A stretch of DNA of 39,875 nucleotides from JACCUZ01 sp038246575 (GCA_038246575.1 JBBRVU010000016.1:1-39875), one strand, 5' to 3'. Positions 15,885-26,328 are shown, counted from the first letter of the stretch. Translations and numbers: made by a program. Notes: generated from the letters alone by a model not told the origin.

Positions 15885-17075
15885 CTACAGCGAAAGGCTG
15901 GCGGCGGCGACAAGCACCCGGACCCCGACGGAGATCGCCCGCTCGTCGGCGTCGAACCGGCCCTGATGCAGATCGAACCGGTCATTCTCGGACACTTCGG
16001 GCGGGCAGACACCCAGTCTGGCCAACGCTCCGGGGATCCCGTCGAGGTACCACGCGAAGTCCTCCCCGCCCAGGCTCTGCTCGGTCCCCACCAGCGCCTC
16101 GACGCCTTCGGTCGCCTCGACGGCAGCGGCCAGGATCGCCACGCTCGTCGCCTCGTTGTCCACCGGCGGGACGTTGCGCGTGTACGTCACGTCGGCGGTG
16201 GCGCCGTAGGGCGCCACGATCGCGTGCACGCTTTGCTCGACGAGATCGGGGGCATCCGCCCAGGCACTCGTGTCCAGGCAGCGGATGGTCCCCTCGACCT
16301 CACCGGTCTGCGGGATCGCGTTGGCCGCTCGCCCGGCGGCGACCCGGCCCCAGACGAGGCTCAGCGCCGCACGGGGATCGACGCGGCGGCTCAGCACGGC
16401 CGGCAGCTCGGTGATCAGGGCGCCCAGCGCGTAGACCAGGTCTGCGGTCAGGTGCGGTCGGGCCGTGTGTCCGCCCGCGCCGGAGAGCCGGATGTGGAGC
16501 TGGTCGGCCGATCCCGTGATCGGGCCGGTGCGCAGTCCCACCTGGCCCACATCGGTCCTGGGGTCGCAGTGCAGGGCGAAGATGCGCTCCACGCCGCTCA
16601 CACCGCCGGCCTCGATCACTCCTCGTGCCCCGCTGCGTGCGGACTCCTCGGCCGGCTGCATCACCAGCCGGACCCGGCCGCGCAGCAGCCCGTCCCGAGC
16701 CAGGTCGGCGAGCACCAGCCCGGCCCCCAGGACCATCGTCGCGTGCATGTCGTGACCGCAGGCGTGACAGACCCCTGGAACGGTTGACCGGTAGTCGACG
16801 GACTTTGCGTCCAGGATCGGCAGCGCGTCGATGTCGGCGCGCAGCCCGACCAGACGCTCGCCGGAGCCGACGTCGCAGACCAGCCCGGTGCCGCCCGGCA
16901 GCACCCGTGGCTCCAGACCGGCGGCCTCGAGCCGCTGGCGCAGCACGTTGGTCGTTCGCGCCTCGGCCCAGGACAGCTCCGGGTGGGCGTGCAGGTCGCG
17001 GCGCAGGGCGATCAGCTCGTCCTCGTAGGCCTTCACCCGCGCGACGAGATCGTCGGGCAGCTCCGCATGTACCAC
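15885..17075 (-). CDS. M20 family amidohydrolase/peptidase
   Basis: 396 residues; zinc-dependent hydrolase of the M20D type that removes N-acyl groups from amino acids or similar amides (AmiA/HipO-like). Metal-site motifs: GLRADIDALP (Asp81), CHACGHDMH (residues 103-111), QPAEESARSGARG with the catalytic Glu, FALHCDP and GGEDFAWYL. A dimerisation insert (SADQLHIRLSGAGGHTARPH) is present. No signal peptide, so cytosolic. Start GTG 17075 lies 7 nt after TAAGGT, with no Shine-Dalgarno, indicating a leaderless mRNA; the longer open frame to 17510 overlaps the mutase gene and is not real. It precedes the nucleoside operon on the same strand. Exact substrate cannot be told. Confidence 0.9.
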   Translation of the reverse strand: MVHAELPDDLVARVKAYEDELIALRRDLHAHPELSWAEARTTNVLRQRLEAAGLEPRVLPGGTGLVCDVGSGERLVGLRADIDALPILDAKSVDYRSTVPGVCHACGHDMHATMVLGAGLVLADLARDGLLRGRVRLVMQPAEESARSGARGVIEAGGVSGVERIFALHCDPRTDVGQVGLRTGPITGSADQLHIRLSGAGGHTARPHLTADLVYALGALITELPAVLSRRVDPRAALSLVWGRVAAGRAANAIPQTGEVEGTIRCLDTSAWADAPDLVEQSVHAIVAPYGATADVTYTRNVPPVDNEATSVAILAAAVEATEGVEALVGTEQSLGGEDFAWYLDGIPGALARLGVCPPEVSENDRFDLHQGRFDADERAISVGVRVLVAAASLSL

Positions 17076-17088
17076 TCGCGCGACCTTA
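17073..17088 (-). promoter_or_regulatory. Putative leaderless promoter of the M20 gene
   Basis: On the minus strand TAAGGT (17088-17083) is followed by exactly 7 nt and the GTG start codon (17075-17073). It falls in the 52-bp gap after the mutase gene; no Shine-Dalgarno is present. Confidence 0.5.
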
Positions 17089-17127
17089 CCTTCGCACGGC
17101 GCCGGTGACGCAGGCCCGGGCCGCGGC

Positions 17128-18705
<1,578 letters not shown>

Positions 18706-18708
<3 letters not shown>

Positions 18709-18721
18709 GCCAGGGATGGTA
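18706..18721 (-). promoter_or_regulatory. Putative leaderless promoter of the mutase gene
   Basis: TACCAT (18721-18716, minus strand), 7 nt, then the ATG at 18708-18706; no Shine-Dalgarno. It is back-to-back with the carboxypeptidase promoter about 35 bp away. Confidence 0.45.
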
Positions 18722-18753
18722 GTCAGGTCCACCAGGACGCCCCTCGCGGCGGC

Positions 18754-18771
18754 TAGCCTGAGCCCGCGATG
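18754..18771 (+). promoter_or_regulatory. Candidate promoter of the carboxypeptidase gene
   Basis: TAGCCT at 18754-18759 lies 9 nt before the ATG at 18769. That gives a transcript with at most a couple of leader bases; there is no Shine-Dalgarno. No clear -35. Confidence 0.4.
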
Positions 18772-20103
18772 CGAGTGATCATTAGGCGAGCGACGACGCG
18801 GCTCCTCGCCGCGGCCGCGGTGGCGACGCTGCTGCTGCCGGGGACGGCCGGGATCGCCGCCGCGACCGGCTCGCCCACCGACCCCGTCGGGGGTCCGGCG
18901 CTGGCCGGCCGTGGCCTGGTCGTCGACGCTCCGGGAGCGACGCCGCTGCCTGACGTCGGTGCGGCTTCCTGGGTCCTTGCCGACCTGGACAGCGGCGAGG
19001 TCCTCGCCGCCCAGGATGCTCACGGCCGCTATCGCCCGGCGAGCACCCTGAAGATCCTCACCGCGCTGACCCTGCTCCCCCAGCTGGATCCGGAGGCGAG
19101 CTATACCGCGAGGTTCGAGGACGCCAACGTGGACGGCAGCAAGGTCGGCATCGTGCCCGAGGCCACGTACACCGTGCACAACCTGTTCGAAGCCCTGTTC
19201 CTGGTCTCGGGCAACGACGCGGCTCGTTCGCTCGCCACGGCCGCCGGCGGCGTCGGCCCGACCACGGCGGCGATGAGCACCGTCGCCCGCGACCTGGGCG
19301 CCCGGGACACCAAGGTCGTCAACCCCAGTGGTCTGGACGCCAAGGGCCAGTACACCTCGGCCTACGACCTGGCGGTGATCGGCCGGGCCGCCATGGCGCG
19401 CGAGGACTTCCGGACCTATGTCGGCACCGTCAAGTCCCAGTTCCCCGGGAAGATGCCCAAGGCCGGAAAGGTGCGCAAGACCTTCGAGATCTACACCCAG
19501 GACCGGCTGCTGCTGAACTACCGCGGCGCGATCGGCATCAAGACCGGATGGACGACCAAGGCCCGGGGGACGTTCGTCGGGGCGGCGACACGGGGCGGCC
19601 GGACACTGGTGGCCACCGTCATGCGCACCGACGGACAGTCCTGGCGGGAGTCGGGCGACCTGCTCACCTGGGGTTTCAAGAACGCGTCGCTGGCACGGCC
19701 GGTGGGGACGCTCAACGCCGTCACCGCACCGTACGCCGCTGTGGACTCGGGCGGTTCGTCGGCGCAGTCGAACGGCCAGGACCCCGCCGCGACAACGGTC
19801 TCGACGGCAGGCTCGGGGACCTCGTTGCCGTGGTGGCTGCAGGTGCCGCTCGCCCTGCTGGTGGTCGTGGCGGTGCTGCGCACCCGTGTCCTGGTCCGGG
19901 ACCGCGTGCGACGGTCCGGGTGGCCCCGCCGCGGTCTGCCTCAGCCGCGTGGCGGGCGTGGTGACTTCCGCGCTGTCCTGCGTGATGCCAGCGCCCCGAC
20001 CGCGGCCCCGACGCCGGCGCCCACGAGCACGGTCCGCCTCCGTCCACGTCGCTCCGAGGACGACAGCACCAACGCCACCTCGTCGGACGGCGCAGCGTCG
20101 TAG
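18769..20103 (+). CDS. D-alanyl-D-alanine carboxypeptidase (S11, DacC-like)
   Basis: 444 residues. Trims the terminal D-Ala of peptidoglycan stem peptides outside the membrane. An N-terminal export signal (basic start, then AAAAVATLLLPGTAGIAAA) is followed by the S11 domain: catalytic SxxK at Ser92-Lys95 (ASTLK), SxN at Ser147-Asn149 (SGNDAA) and KTG at Lys258-Gly260 (IKTGWTTKARGTF). After a Ser/Gly/Ala linker comes one membrane helix near residue 350 (WWLQVPLALLVVVAVL), so the enzyme is membrane-anchored at its C-terminus. A basic, Pro/Ala/Thr-rich tail of about 70 residues follows, whose last 54 codons overlap the 3' end of the YihY gene on the other strand. Confidence 0.94.
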   Translation: MRVIIRRATTRLLAAAAVATLLLPGTAGIAAATGSPTDPVGGPALAGRGLVVDAPGATPLPDVGAASWVLADLDSGEVLAAQDAHGRYRPASTLKILTALTLLPQLDPEASYTARFEDANVDGSKVGIVPEATYTVHNLFEALFLVSGNDAARSLATAAGGVGPTTAAMSTVARDLGARDTKVVNPSGLDAKGQYTSAYDLAVIGRAAMAREDFRTYVGTVKSQFPGKMPKAGKVRKTFEIYTQDRLLLNYRGAIGIKTGWTTKARGTFVGAATRGGRTLVATVMRTDGQSWRESGDLLTWGFKNASLARPVGTLNAVTAPYAAVDSGGSSAQSNGQDPAATTVSTAGSGTSLPWWLQVPLALLVVVAVLRTRVLVRDRVRRSGWPRRGLPQPRGGRGDFRAVLRDASAPTAAPTPAPTSTVRLRPRRSEDDSTNATSSDGAAS

Positions 20104-21068
20104 TCGCCCGGCGCGACGGCGACGACGGGTTCGGTGGCCGCCGCCAGACCGGTGCTTCGCCCGGCACCTTCGTCGCCTTCAGGTGCGGGCAGCAGGGAGT
20201 AGGGCTGGGTCGCGGTCCAGGCCCCCGCGAACACCAGCAGCTTGGTCACGAGGTTGATCCAGACCAACAGGCCGACGACGACGCCGAACGTCGCGTACAG
20301 CGGGTTGCTCGTGGTGCGGGCGATGAGGAAGGTGCCGAGCAGCTTGAGCACCTCGAACCCGACCGCGCCGAGCACCGCGCCGGAGCGGACCTGCCGCCAG
20401 GGCAGGTCGGCCCCGGAGAGCCGCGACAGCAGGATGGCGAAGATCACCACGTCGACAGCGAGGGCGAGCGAGACCGACAGGATTCGTAGCACCACGGTGG
20501 CGGGTAGGGAGTCGGCCAGCCCCACCAGGTCCAGGACGTAGGTCGTGACGGCGGTCGCCAGGCTCGAGATCACCAGCGACCCGAGCAGGCTTGCGCCGAG
20601 CAGGACCAGGACCAGGAGGTCGACCAGCTTCTTCTTCACCAGGCCGAGGTTGACGTCGTCGGTGCCGAAAACCCGGCGCAGGCTGTCGCGCAGGGCGTCC
20701 AACCAGCCGAGACCGGCGTAGGCCAGACCGAGCAGGCCGATCAGGCCGGCGCCCGCCTTCGCGTCGATCACCGACTGGATGTCGATCTGCCCGTCACCGG
20801 AACCCACCAGGCTCGGGAACGCGCTCTCGACGGCCTGGGTGACCCCGTCCTGCGCTGACGGGTAGATCGCGGTGACGTACCCGACCAGTGAGAACGCCAG
20901 CGCGAGCAGGGGGAAGAAGGAGAGGAAGCCGAAGTACGTCACCGACGCGGCCAGCTGCCCGCCGAGGACCTCGCTGTTGCGGTCGTAGGCGCGGACCGTG
21001 TGGTCGAAACCCGGGCTTCGGGCCCGCAGACGGCGGATGCGGCTCTTTGCCTTGTCGATCAGCTTCAC
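19941..21068 (-). CDS. YihY/BrkB-family membrane protein
   Basis: 375 residues. YihY/virulence factor BrkB family (once misnamed RNase BN), inner-membrane protein of uncertain function. About six membrane helices: ASVTYFGFLSFFPLLALAFS, the GLIGLLGLAYAGLGWLDALR region with the family's conserved aromatic/Gly pattern, VLVLLGASLLGSLVISSL, LSVSLALAVDVVIFAILL, VLGAVGFEVLKLLGTFLI and TFGVVVGLLVWINLVTKLLVF. Beyond the usual domain it has a roughly 90-residue tail rich in Glu, Ala and Arg with a Gly/Ala hydrophobic patch (LVGAGVGAAVGALA). That tail is the part encoded across the convergent carboxypeptidase gene. Start GTG 21068; no Shine-Dalgarno seen. Confidence 0.88.
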   Translation of the reverse strand: MKLIDKAKSRIRRLRARSPGFDHTVRAYDRNSEVLGGQLAASVTYFGFLSFFPLLALAFSLVGYVTAIYPSAQDGVTQAVESAFPSLVGSGDGQIDIQSVIDAKAGAGLIGLLGLAYAGLGWLDALRDSLRRVFGTDDVNLGLVKKKLVDLLVLVLLGASLLGSLVISSLATAVTTYVLDLVGLADSLPATVVLRILSVSLALAVDVVIFAILLSRLSGADLPWRQVRSGAVLGAVGFEVLKLLGTFLIARTTSNPLYATFGVVVGLLVWINLVTKLLVFAGAWTATQPYSLLPAPEGDEGAGRSTGLAAATEPVVAVAPGDYDAAPSDEVALVLSSSERRGRRRTVLVGAGVGAAVGALASRRTARKSPRPPRG

Positions 21069-21108
21069 GTCGTCGACCTACCCAGGACGGGGTCGGTAAC
21101 GCCCAGAG

Positions 21109-21660
21109 CTATCCGTCATCGCGGGAGGGACCCGGCAGCTGCGCCCCGAGCGGGTAGTCCCGCTGCGGTCGCCAGACCCCGTCCGCTCCGTGCTCGAAAA
21201 GGCTGAACCCCCAGACGCGGAAACGCACGTCGTAGGTCGCCATCTCGTCGAATGCCCGGCGCAGGGTGTCGACGGGGATGTCGTGAGCGATGGTGACGTG
21301 CGGGTGGTAGGGGAACGCGAGGTCCCGGGCCAGCGGGCCGGAGCGCACCCGAGCCTCCACCCGCTCGCAGTCGCTGATGCCCAGCGCGACCGACACGAAC
21401 ACGACTGGTGAGACCGGGTTAAAGGTGCCGGTCCCGCGCAGACGGATCTCGAACGGCTGCTCCGACTCGGCGATCGTGATCAGGTGCTTCTCGAGCCGGT
21501 CGAAGTCAGCACTGTCCACCTCGGTCGGCGGCAGCAGGGTGATGTGGGTCGGGATGGAGCGGGCCAGCGGGTCGCCGTATCCCTCCCGGACGTCCTGGAG
21601 CTCGCGCCCGTGCGGCTCGGGGATGGCAATGGCGACGCCGATGGTGCGGAGGTCGGTCAT
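21109..21660 (-). CDS. 2'-5' RNA ligase-like 2H phosphoesterase
   Basis: 183 residues. Two HxT motifs, His39-Thr41 (THITLLPP) and His121-Thr123 (PHVTIAHD), about 80 residues apart define the 2H phosphoesterase/ligase superfamily. The order of strands and the RVWGFSLFEHG end segment fit the bacterial ThpR/LigT group, which acts on 2',5'- or cyclic phosphates of RNA or nucleotides. The physiological substrate is unknown. It lies 6 nt downstream of trpS on the same strand and is probably co-transcribed with it and the CBS-domain gene. Confidence 0.88.
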   Translation of the reverse strand: MTDLRTIGVAIAIPEPHGRELQDVREGYGDPLARSIPTHITLLPPTEVDSADFDRLEKHLITIAESEQPFEIRLRGTGTFNPVSPVVFVSVALGISDCERVEARVRSGPLARDLAFPYHPHVTIAHDIPVDTLRRAFDEMATYDVRFRVWGFSLFEHGADGVWRPQRDYPLGAQLPGPSRDDG

Positions 21661-21666
21661 CGTCGG

Positions 21667-22707
21667 CTAGCCCGGCCGGCCGGGGAGGAAGCCCACCCGG
21701 TCCAGGACGTCCGCGAGCGTCGGGGCCGCGACGTCCCGGGCCCGCTGCGCACCCCGCGCCAGCACGTCGTCGAGGGCCCCCGGGTCGGCGAGCAGCGCGG
21801 CCACCCGCTCCTGGTAGGGCAGCGCCACCTCGAGCACGGCCTCGATCACGGCCTTCTTGAGGTCGCCGTAGCCGCTGCCGGCGAAGCGGGCCTCGAGCTC
21901 TCCGACCGGCTCGCCGCCGACCGCGGACAGGATCGTCAGCAGGTTGCTGACTCCCGGCTTTCCTGCCGGGTCGAACACGACGTCGCGACCGGTGTCGGTG
22001 ACCGCCGACTTGATCTTCTTCTCGATGGCCTTGGGCTCGTCGAGCATCCAGACCACCCCGCTGCCGCCGATGCTCTTGCTCATCTGCTTCTCGACCTGCT
22101 GCAGGTCATAGATCTTGTTGACGCCGCGCAGGATGTGCGGTTCCGGGACGAGCAGGGTGTTTCCGAAGCGAGTGTTGAACCGCTGGGCCAGGTCCCGGCT
22201 GAGCTCCAGGTGCTGGCGTTGGTCCTCGCCGACGGGCACGCGGTCCGGGCGGTAGATCAGGATGTCCGCTGCCTGGAGCACCGGATACGTGAACAAGCCG
22301 ACCGACGCCCGGTCGGCCCCGCCCCTCGCGGCCTTGTCCTTGAACTGCGTCATCCGACTCGCCTCGCCGAACCCGGTGAGACAGCCGAGCACCCATTGCA
22401 GCTGGGTGTGCTCGGGCACGTGCGACTGAACGAACAGCGTCGAACGCTCGGGGTCGACGCCGGCAGCAAGGTACTGCGCCGCGGTGACCCGGGTCCGCTG
22501 GCGCAGCACCGCCGGGTCGTGCTCGACGGTGATCGAATGGAGGTCGGCGACGAAGTAGAACGCCTCGTAGTCCTCCTGCAGCGTCACCCACTGGCGCAGG
22601 GCGCCGAGGTAGTTGCCCAGGTGCAGCGAGTCCGCCGTGGGCTGCATGCCCGAGAGGACCCGGGGGCGCTGGGACGACAGGGACGCGGCAGCCATGGTGG
22701 CCGTCAT
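21667..22707 (-). CDS. trpS: Tryptophanyl-tRNA synthetase
   Basis: 346 residues, class I synthetase charging tRNA-Trp. HIGH-type motif HLGN at residues 29-32 within SGMQPTADSLHLGNYLGAL, and KMSKS-type KQMSKS at about 207-212. Also visible are YFVADLHSITV and the segment DILIYRPDRVPVGEDQRQH of the active site. Standard bacterial length. The ATG overlaps the stop of the CBS-domain gene by 4 bp (ATGA), implying translational coupling; a second ATG four codons later is an alternative start. Confidence 0.96.
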   Translation of the reverse strand: MTATMAAASLSSQRPRVLSGMQPTADSLHLGNYLGALRQWVTLQEDYEAFYFVADLHSITVEHDPAVLRQRTRVTAAQYLAAGVDPERSTLFVQSHVPEHTQLQWVLGCLTGFGEASRMTQFKDKAARGGADRASVGLFTYPVLQAADILIYRPDRVPVGEDQRQHLELSRDLAQRFNTRFGNTLLVPEPHILRGVNKIYDLQQVEKQMSKSIGGSGVVWMLDEPKAIEKKIKSAVTDTGRDVVFDPAGKPGVSNLLTILSAVGGEPVGELEARFAGSGYGDLKKAVIEAVLEVALPYQERVAALLADPGALDDVLARGAQRARDVAAPTLADVLDRVGFLPGRPG

Positions 22708-24113
22708 TGTGCCAGTCGCGACCGGTCGGTCTCCTCCGGCGCGGCCTCGACCGGCTGGCCGTCGCTCTCGTCCTCGATGGCGTCCGGGTCGGCGGGTGGC
22801 GGCTCCTCGACCAGCGGGGTCAGCTGGACCCGGGCCACCCGCCGGCCGTCCAGCTCGTTGACGGTGAACCGTCGGCCCACCGCGACGATGCTCTCGCCGA
22901 TCTCCGGTAGGCGTCCCAGCTCGTTGACGACGAACCCTGCGACGGTCTCGTAGGGGCCCTCTGGAAGCTCGATCCCGGTCCGGTCCGCGAAGTCCTCGAG
23001 GTTGAGCAGCCCGTCGACCTCGACGTCACCGTCGTGCAGCGACCGGGACGGCTCCTCGGCGACGTCGTACTCGTCCCGGATCTCGCCGATCACCTCCTCC
23101 ATGAGGTCCTCGAGTGTCACGATGCCGTCGGTGCCGCCGTACTCGTCGACGACGATCACCAGGTGGTGGCCCTCGCGGCGCATCTCCGACATCGCCGAGA
23201 GAACCCGCTTGGTGCCGGGCATCAGCTTGACCTCGCGGGCGATCTCGCCCACCCGGGTCGAGGTCCCGGCCACATCAGGGGCGAACAGGTCGCGGACATG
23301 GACGAAGCCCACGACCTCGTCGTGCGAACCGCGCACGACCGGGTAGCGGCTGTGGGGGCTGCCCGATGACATCCGCAAGGCCTTGATGACAGGCATCGAG
23401 GCGTCCAGGAAGTCGACCTCGGTGCGCGGCACCATCACCTCGTGCAGCTGCCGGTCGCCGGCCTCGAGCACGTCCTCGATGAGCTCGCGCTCCTCGAGAC
23501 CCAGGGTCTCGTGGGCCGCGACGATGTCGCGCAGCTCCTCCTCGGAGATGGTGTCCCGTGCCGCCTTCGGGTCGCTGCCGAGCAGCCGGACGACCCCGTC
23601 GGTCGAGCGGGACAGGACCCAGATCACCGGCCGGGACAGCTTGGCCACCCGATCGAGGATCGGAGCGGCGACCATCGCGAACGCCTCGGCGTGCTGCAGA
23701 CCTATCCGCTTCGGGGCCAGCTCGCTGATGACCAGCGAGAGGTACGTGATGAGCAGCGTGACGACGATGAAGGCGATCCAGTACGCGGCGTCGCGGCCCG
23801 GCGCGGTGCCGTCACCGGCTCCCGAGGGCACGCCCCAGCCGCGCAGCACCGGAGCGAGGTCGTCGGCGAAGGCCGTGGCACCGAAGGCGGCCGACATGAA
23901 GCCGGCGAGGGTGACGCCGATCTGGACCGCGGCAAGGAACCGGTTCGGATCGGCGTGCAGATCCGCGACCTTGCGCCCGCGCCGGCCCCTTGACGCCAGG
24001 CTGCGCACCTGCCCCTCGCGCAGTGACACGAGCGCGATCTCCGAGCCGGCGAAGAAGGCGCCGACGAGGAGGAACGACAGGACGAGCAGGGCGTTGGCGA
24101 GAGTGGAGTTCAC
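22704..24113 (-). CDS. CNNM/DUF21-CBS-CorC membrane protein (hemolysin family)
   Basis: 469 residues. N-terminal DUF21/CNNM membrane domain with about four hydrophobic segments (LVLSFLLVGAFFAGSEIALVS, FLAAVQIGVTLAGFMSAAFG, WIAFIVVTLLITYLSLVISE, AMVAAPILDRVAKLSRPVIW). Next comes a CBS pair (MVPRTEVDFLDASMPVIKAL; EGHHLVIVVDEYGGTDGIVT, LEDLMEEVIGEIRDEYD) and a C-terminal CorC/HlyC domain. Such proteins are linked to Mg2+/Co2+ efflux; 'hemolysin' is a historical label. An acidic tail of about 35 residues ends the protein. The GTG start at 24113 has no Shine-Dalgarno and directly follows the 3' side of a strong inverted repeat. trpS is coupled to its stop. Confidence 0.9.
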   Translation of the reverse strand: MNSTLANALLVLSFLLVGAFFAGSEIALVSLREGQVRSLASRGRRGRKVADLHADPNRFLAAVQIGVTLAGFMSAAFGATAFADDLAPVLRGWGVPSGAGDGTAPGRDAAYWIAFIVVTLLITYLSLVISELAPKRIGLQHAEAFAMVAAPILDRVAKLSRPVIWVLSRSTDGVVRLLGSDPKAARDTISEEELRDIVAAHETLGLEERELIEDVLEAGDRQLHEVMVPRTEVDFLDASMPVIKALRMSSGSPHSRYPVVRGSHDEVVGFVHVRDLFAPDVAGTSTRVGEIAREVKLMPGTKRVLSAMSEMRREGHHLVIVVDEYGGTDGIVTLEDLMEEVIGEIRDEYDVAEEPSRSLHDGDVEVDGLLNLEDFADRTGIELPEGPYETVAGFVVNELGRLPEIGESIVAVGRRFTVNELDGRRVARVQLTPLVEEPPPADPDAIEDESDGQPVEAAPEETDRSRLAQ

Positions 24114-24144
24114 GGCGTACGGCGACGATGTCGTCGGTACGCCG
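24113..24144 (-). promoter_or_regulatory. Inverted repeat abutting the CBS-domain gene start
   Basis: CGGCGTAC and CGACGA on one side pair with TCGTCG and GTACGCCG on the other, around a 2-nt loop with a 2-nt bulge, giving 14 paired bases. The last stem base is the first base of the GTG start codon. It could be an operator or an RNA element masking initiation. Confidence 0.5.
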
Positions 24145-24198
24145 GACTAGAGCAGCCGGACATGACAACCCAGCGTAGACGACCCGGGACGGATCGCC

Positions 24199-26328
24199 TC
24201 AGGCACGCACCCCTCGGCCGTCCAGGTGCCAGACGATCGCTTGCTCAGGCGCCAGCGCCGGCACGACCAGCCCGACCTCGCCCAGGAACCGGCCGCTGGC
24301 GGTGAAGCCGGCCTTCGTCGTCCACCGCGGGGGCGCCGTCTGCACGGTCACAGGGTCCCCACCCGTGTCGACCTGGGTCACGACGTAGGTCCGATCCGGG
24401 TCCAGGCCGGGCAGCCGCGCGGGCCGTGGCAGCTCGGTCGCTCCTGTCGCCACCGACACGTAGGTCATGAGCGCCTCGGACCGGTCGCCGGCAACGACAC
24501 CGTGCACCACGGCGGCCGGGTCGGGGTGGTCGGCATGCACGAGTGCGCCGGTGTGCAGGAGGTCACGATGACACCGGTAGGTGGCGACCAGGCGGGCCAG
24601 CGCCGCGCGCTCCTCGCTCGGGATGGCCGCGATGTCCCACTCGATGCCGAAGTGGCCGAACAGGGCGACCGCACCGCGGAAGGACAGGCCGTGGGTGCGC
24701 CCAGTGGTGTGCGCGACCGGCGGCCCGACGTGGCTGCCGACCAGCTCTGGCGGCAGCAGCAGCTGGGTCCAGCGAGCGATCGTGACCCGCTCCAGCGCGT
24801 CGTTGGTGTCGCTGGCCCACACCCGGTCGGTGCGCGCCAGGATGCCGAGGTCGACGCGGGCCCCGCCGGAGGCGCACGACTCGATCTCGACGCCGGGGTG
24901 CCGGTCGCGCAGCGAGTCCAGCAGCCGGTAGACGGCCAGCGTCTGCAGCCGGGTCCCCGGCCGGCCGTCGTGCCCGGCGTCGATGAGGTCGCGGTTGTGG
25001 TCCCACTTGAGGAAGCCGATGTCGTACGTGGTCAGCAACGCGTCGAGCTGTCCGTGCACGTGCTCCCAGGCCTGCGGGTTGGCCAGGTCGAGGACCTGCT
25101 GGTGGCGCCACTCCACCGGCGGGTCCTCGACCGACTCCGCCGCCCGCAGCACCCAGTCGGGGTGGGCGCGGTAGACCTCGGAGTCGACGTTGACCATCTC
25201 CGGCTCGACCCAGAGGCCGAACTGCATGCCGAGGCCCCGGACGTGGTCGACCAGCGGGCCGAGCCCGTCCGGCCACACCTGCGGATCGACGGTCCAGTCG
25301 CCGAGACCGACCCGGTCGTGGCGCCGACCACGGAACCAGCCGTCGTCAAGGACCAGGCGCTCGACCCCGACCTCGGCAGCCGCGTCGGCCAGCGCCGTCA
25401 GCCGGTCCACCCGATGGTCGAAGTAGACCGCCTCCCACGTGTTGAGCACGACCGGCCGCGGCCGGCCCGGGTGGGTGGATCGGGCGCGGATGCTCTCGTG
25501 CAGCCGGGAGCTGAGGCCGTCGAGCCCCAGCCGGGAGTGCACGGCGTGCACGGTGGGGGTCCGGTGCTCCTCACCGCTGTTGAGGACGACCTCTCCGGGA
25601 GCAAGCAGCTCTCCCAGGCCGAGCACAGACGTCCCGTCCGATTGCCGCTCGGCCCAGACCTGGGAGCTGCCGCTCCATGCGAGGTGCGCGCCCCACACGT
25701 CGCCACCGCGGTTGCCGAATCCCGGCGTGCCGGCGACGAGCAGCAGGCTGGCCCCGTGCCCCGTCCGGCCGCCGGACATCTCGCGCAGCCAGGTGCCGAG
25801 GGTGGCGAAGTCGTGCCGCTGCGGGTGACGTTCCCGGATCCATCGGCCGGTCAGGTCGAGCAGCTCGGTGGCGTGCGGGGGCACCGGCAGCAGCACGGCC
25901 AACCGGTCGAGCTGGTAGCCGTCGGCGCCGTCGTTGCGCAGGAGGTGACTCGTCTCCAGCACGCCGTGCGGGTCCAGCCGGATGGTCGTGGTCAGGCTGA
26001 GCCCGGAAACGGGTGCCGTGCAGTGGACGCGCAGCTGCCTGCTGTCGACGGTCTCGACCTGGTCGACGCCCAGCTGTGGGGCGAATGCTCGCCCGCCCCG
26101 GGACCCCAGCAGGGCGGTGCGAGCCTGACCGCCGCCGAGCAGCGACAGCCGCCGGGGGGCGTCGACCGAGCTGTGCGCCACCGCCTGCTCCCAGGCGGCA
26201 GGGTCCGGCAGCTCGTCACCGAGATCCGGTCCCCAGTGCAGGACCGCAGGTGCGGCACCGACTCGGAGGTCCAGGACGACGGAGACTCCGGCCGCGCGCA
26301 GCACGGCGATGGCCGGAGCGCTCAGCAT
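24199..26328 (-). CDS. Alpha-galactosidase, GH36
   Basis: 709 residues, cytosolic (no signal peptide), retaining glycosidase removing alpha-1,6-linked galactose from melibiose/raffinose-type sugars. N-terminal beta-sandwich domain to about residue 290, then the barrel: VLNTWEAVYFDH, LVLDDGWFRGRRHD, FGLWVEPEMVN, the nucleophile region FLKWDHNRD (Asp443), IESCASGGARVD and the acid/base region WASDTNDALER (Asp507), then HVGPPVAHTTGR. All family motifs are intact and the length is standard. The ATG start has no Shine-Dalgarno and is 37 bp after the permease gene. Last gene of the leftward transport operon, so imported galactosides are split inside the cell; galactose then goes to GalK. Confidence 0.95.
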   Translation of the reverse strand: MLSAPAIAVLRAAGVSVVLDLRVGAAPAVLHWGPDLGDELPDPAAWEQAVAHSSVDAPRRLSLLGGGQARTALLGSRGGRAFAPQLGVDQVETVDSRQLRVHCTAPVSGLSLTTTIRLDPHGVLETSHLLRNDGADGYQLDRLAVLLPVPPHATELLDLTGRWIRERHPQRHDFATLGTWLREMSGGRTGHGASLLLVAGTPGFGNRGGDVWGAHLAWSGSSQVWAERQSDGTSVLGLGELLAPGEVVLNSGEEHRTPTVHAVHSRLGLDGLSSRLHESIRARSTHPGRPRPVVLNTWEAVYFDHRVDRLTALADAAAEVGVERLVLDDGWFRGRRHDRVGLGDWTVDPQVWPDGLGPLVDHVRGLGMQFGLWVEPEMVNVDSEVYRAHPDWVLRAAESVEDPPVEWRHQQVLDLANPQAWEHVHGQLDALLTTYDIGFLKWDHNRDLIDAGHDGRPGTRLQTLAVYRLLDSLRDRHPGVEIESCASGGARVDLGILARTDRVWASDTNDALERVTIARWTQLLLPPELVGSHVGPPVAHTTGRTHGLSFRGAVALFGHFGIEWDIAAIPSEERAALARLVATYRCHRDLLHTGALVHADHPDPAAVVHGVVAGDRSEALMTYVSVATGATELPRPARLPGLDPDRTYVVTQVDTGGDPVTVQTAPPRWTTKAGFTASGRFLGEVGLVVPALAPEQAIVWHLDGRGVRA

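Noticed and set aside
15728..16012. N-terminal extension of the BMP lipoprotein
   Set aside because: It would bury the signal peptide internally; GTG 15727 has an ideal Shine-Dalgarno and gives a proper lipoprotein signal.
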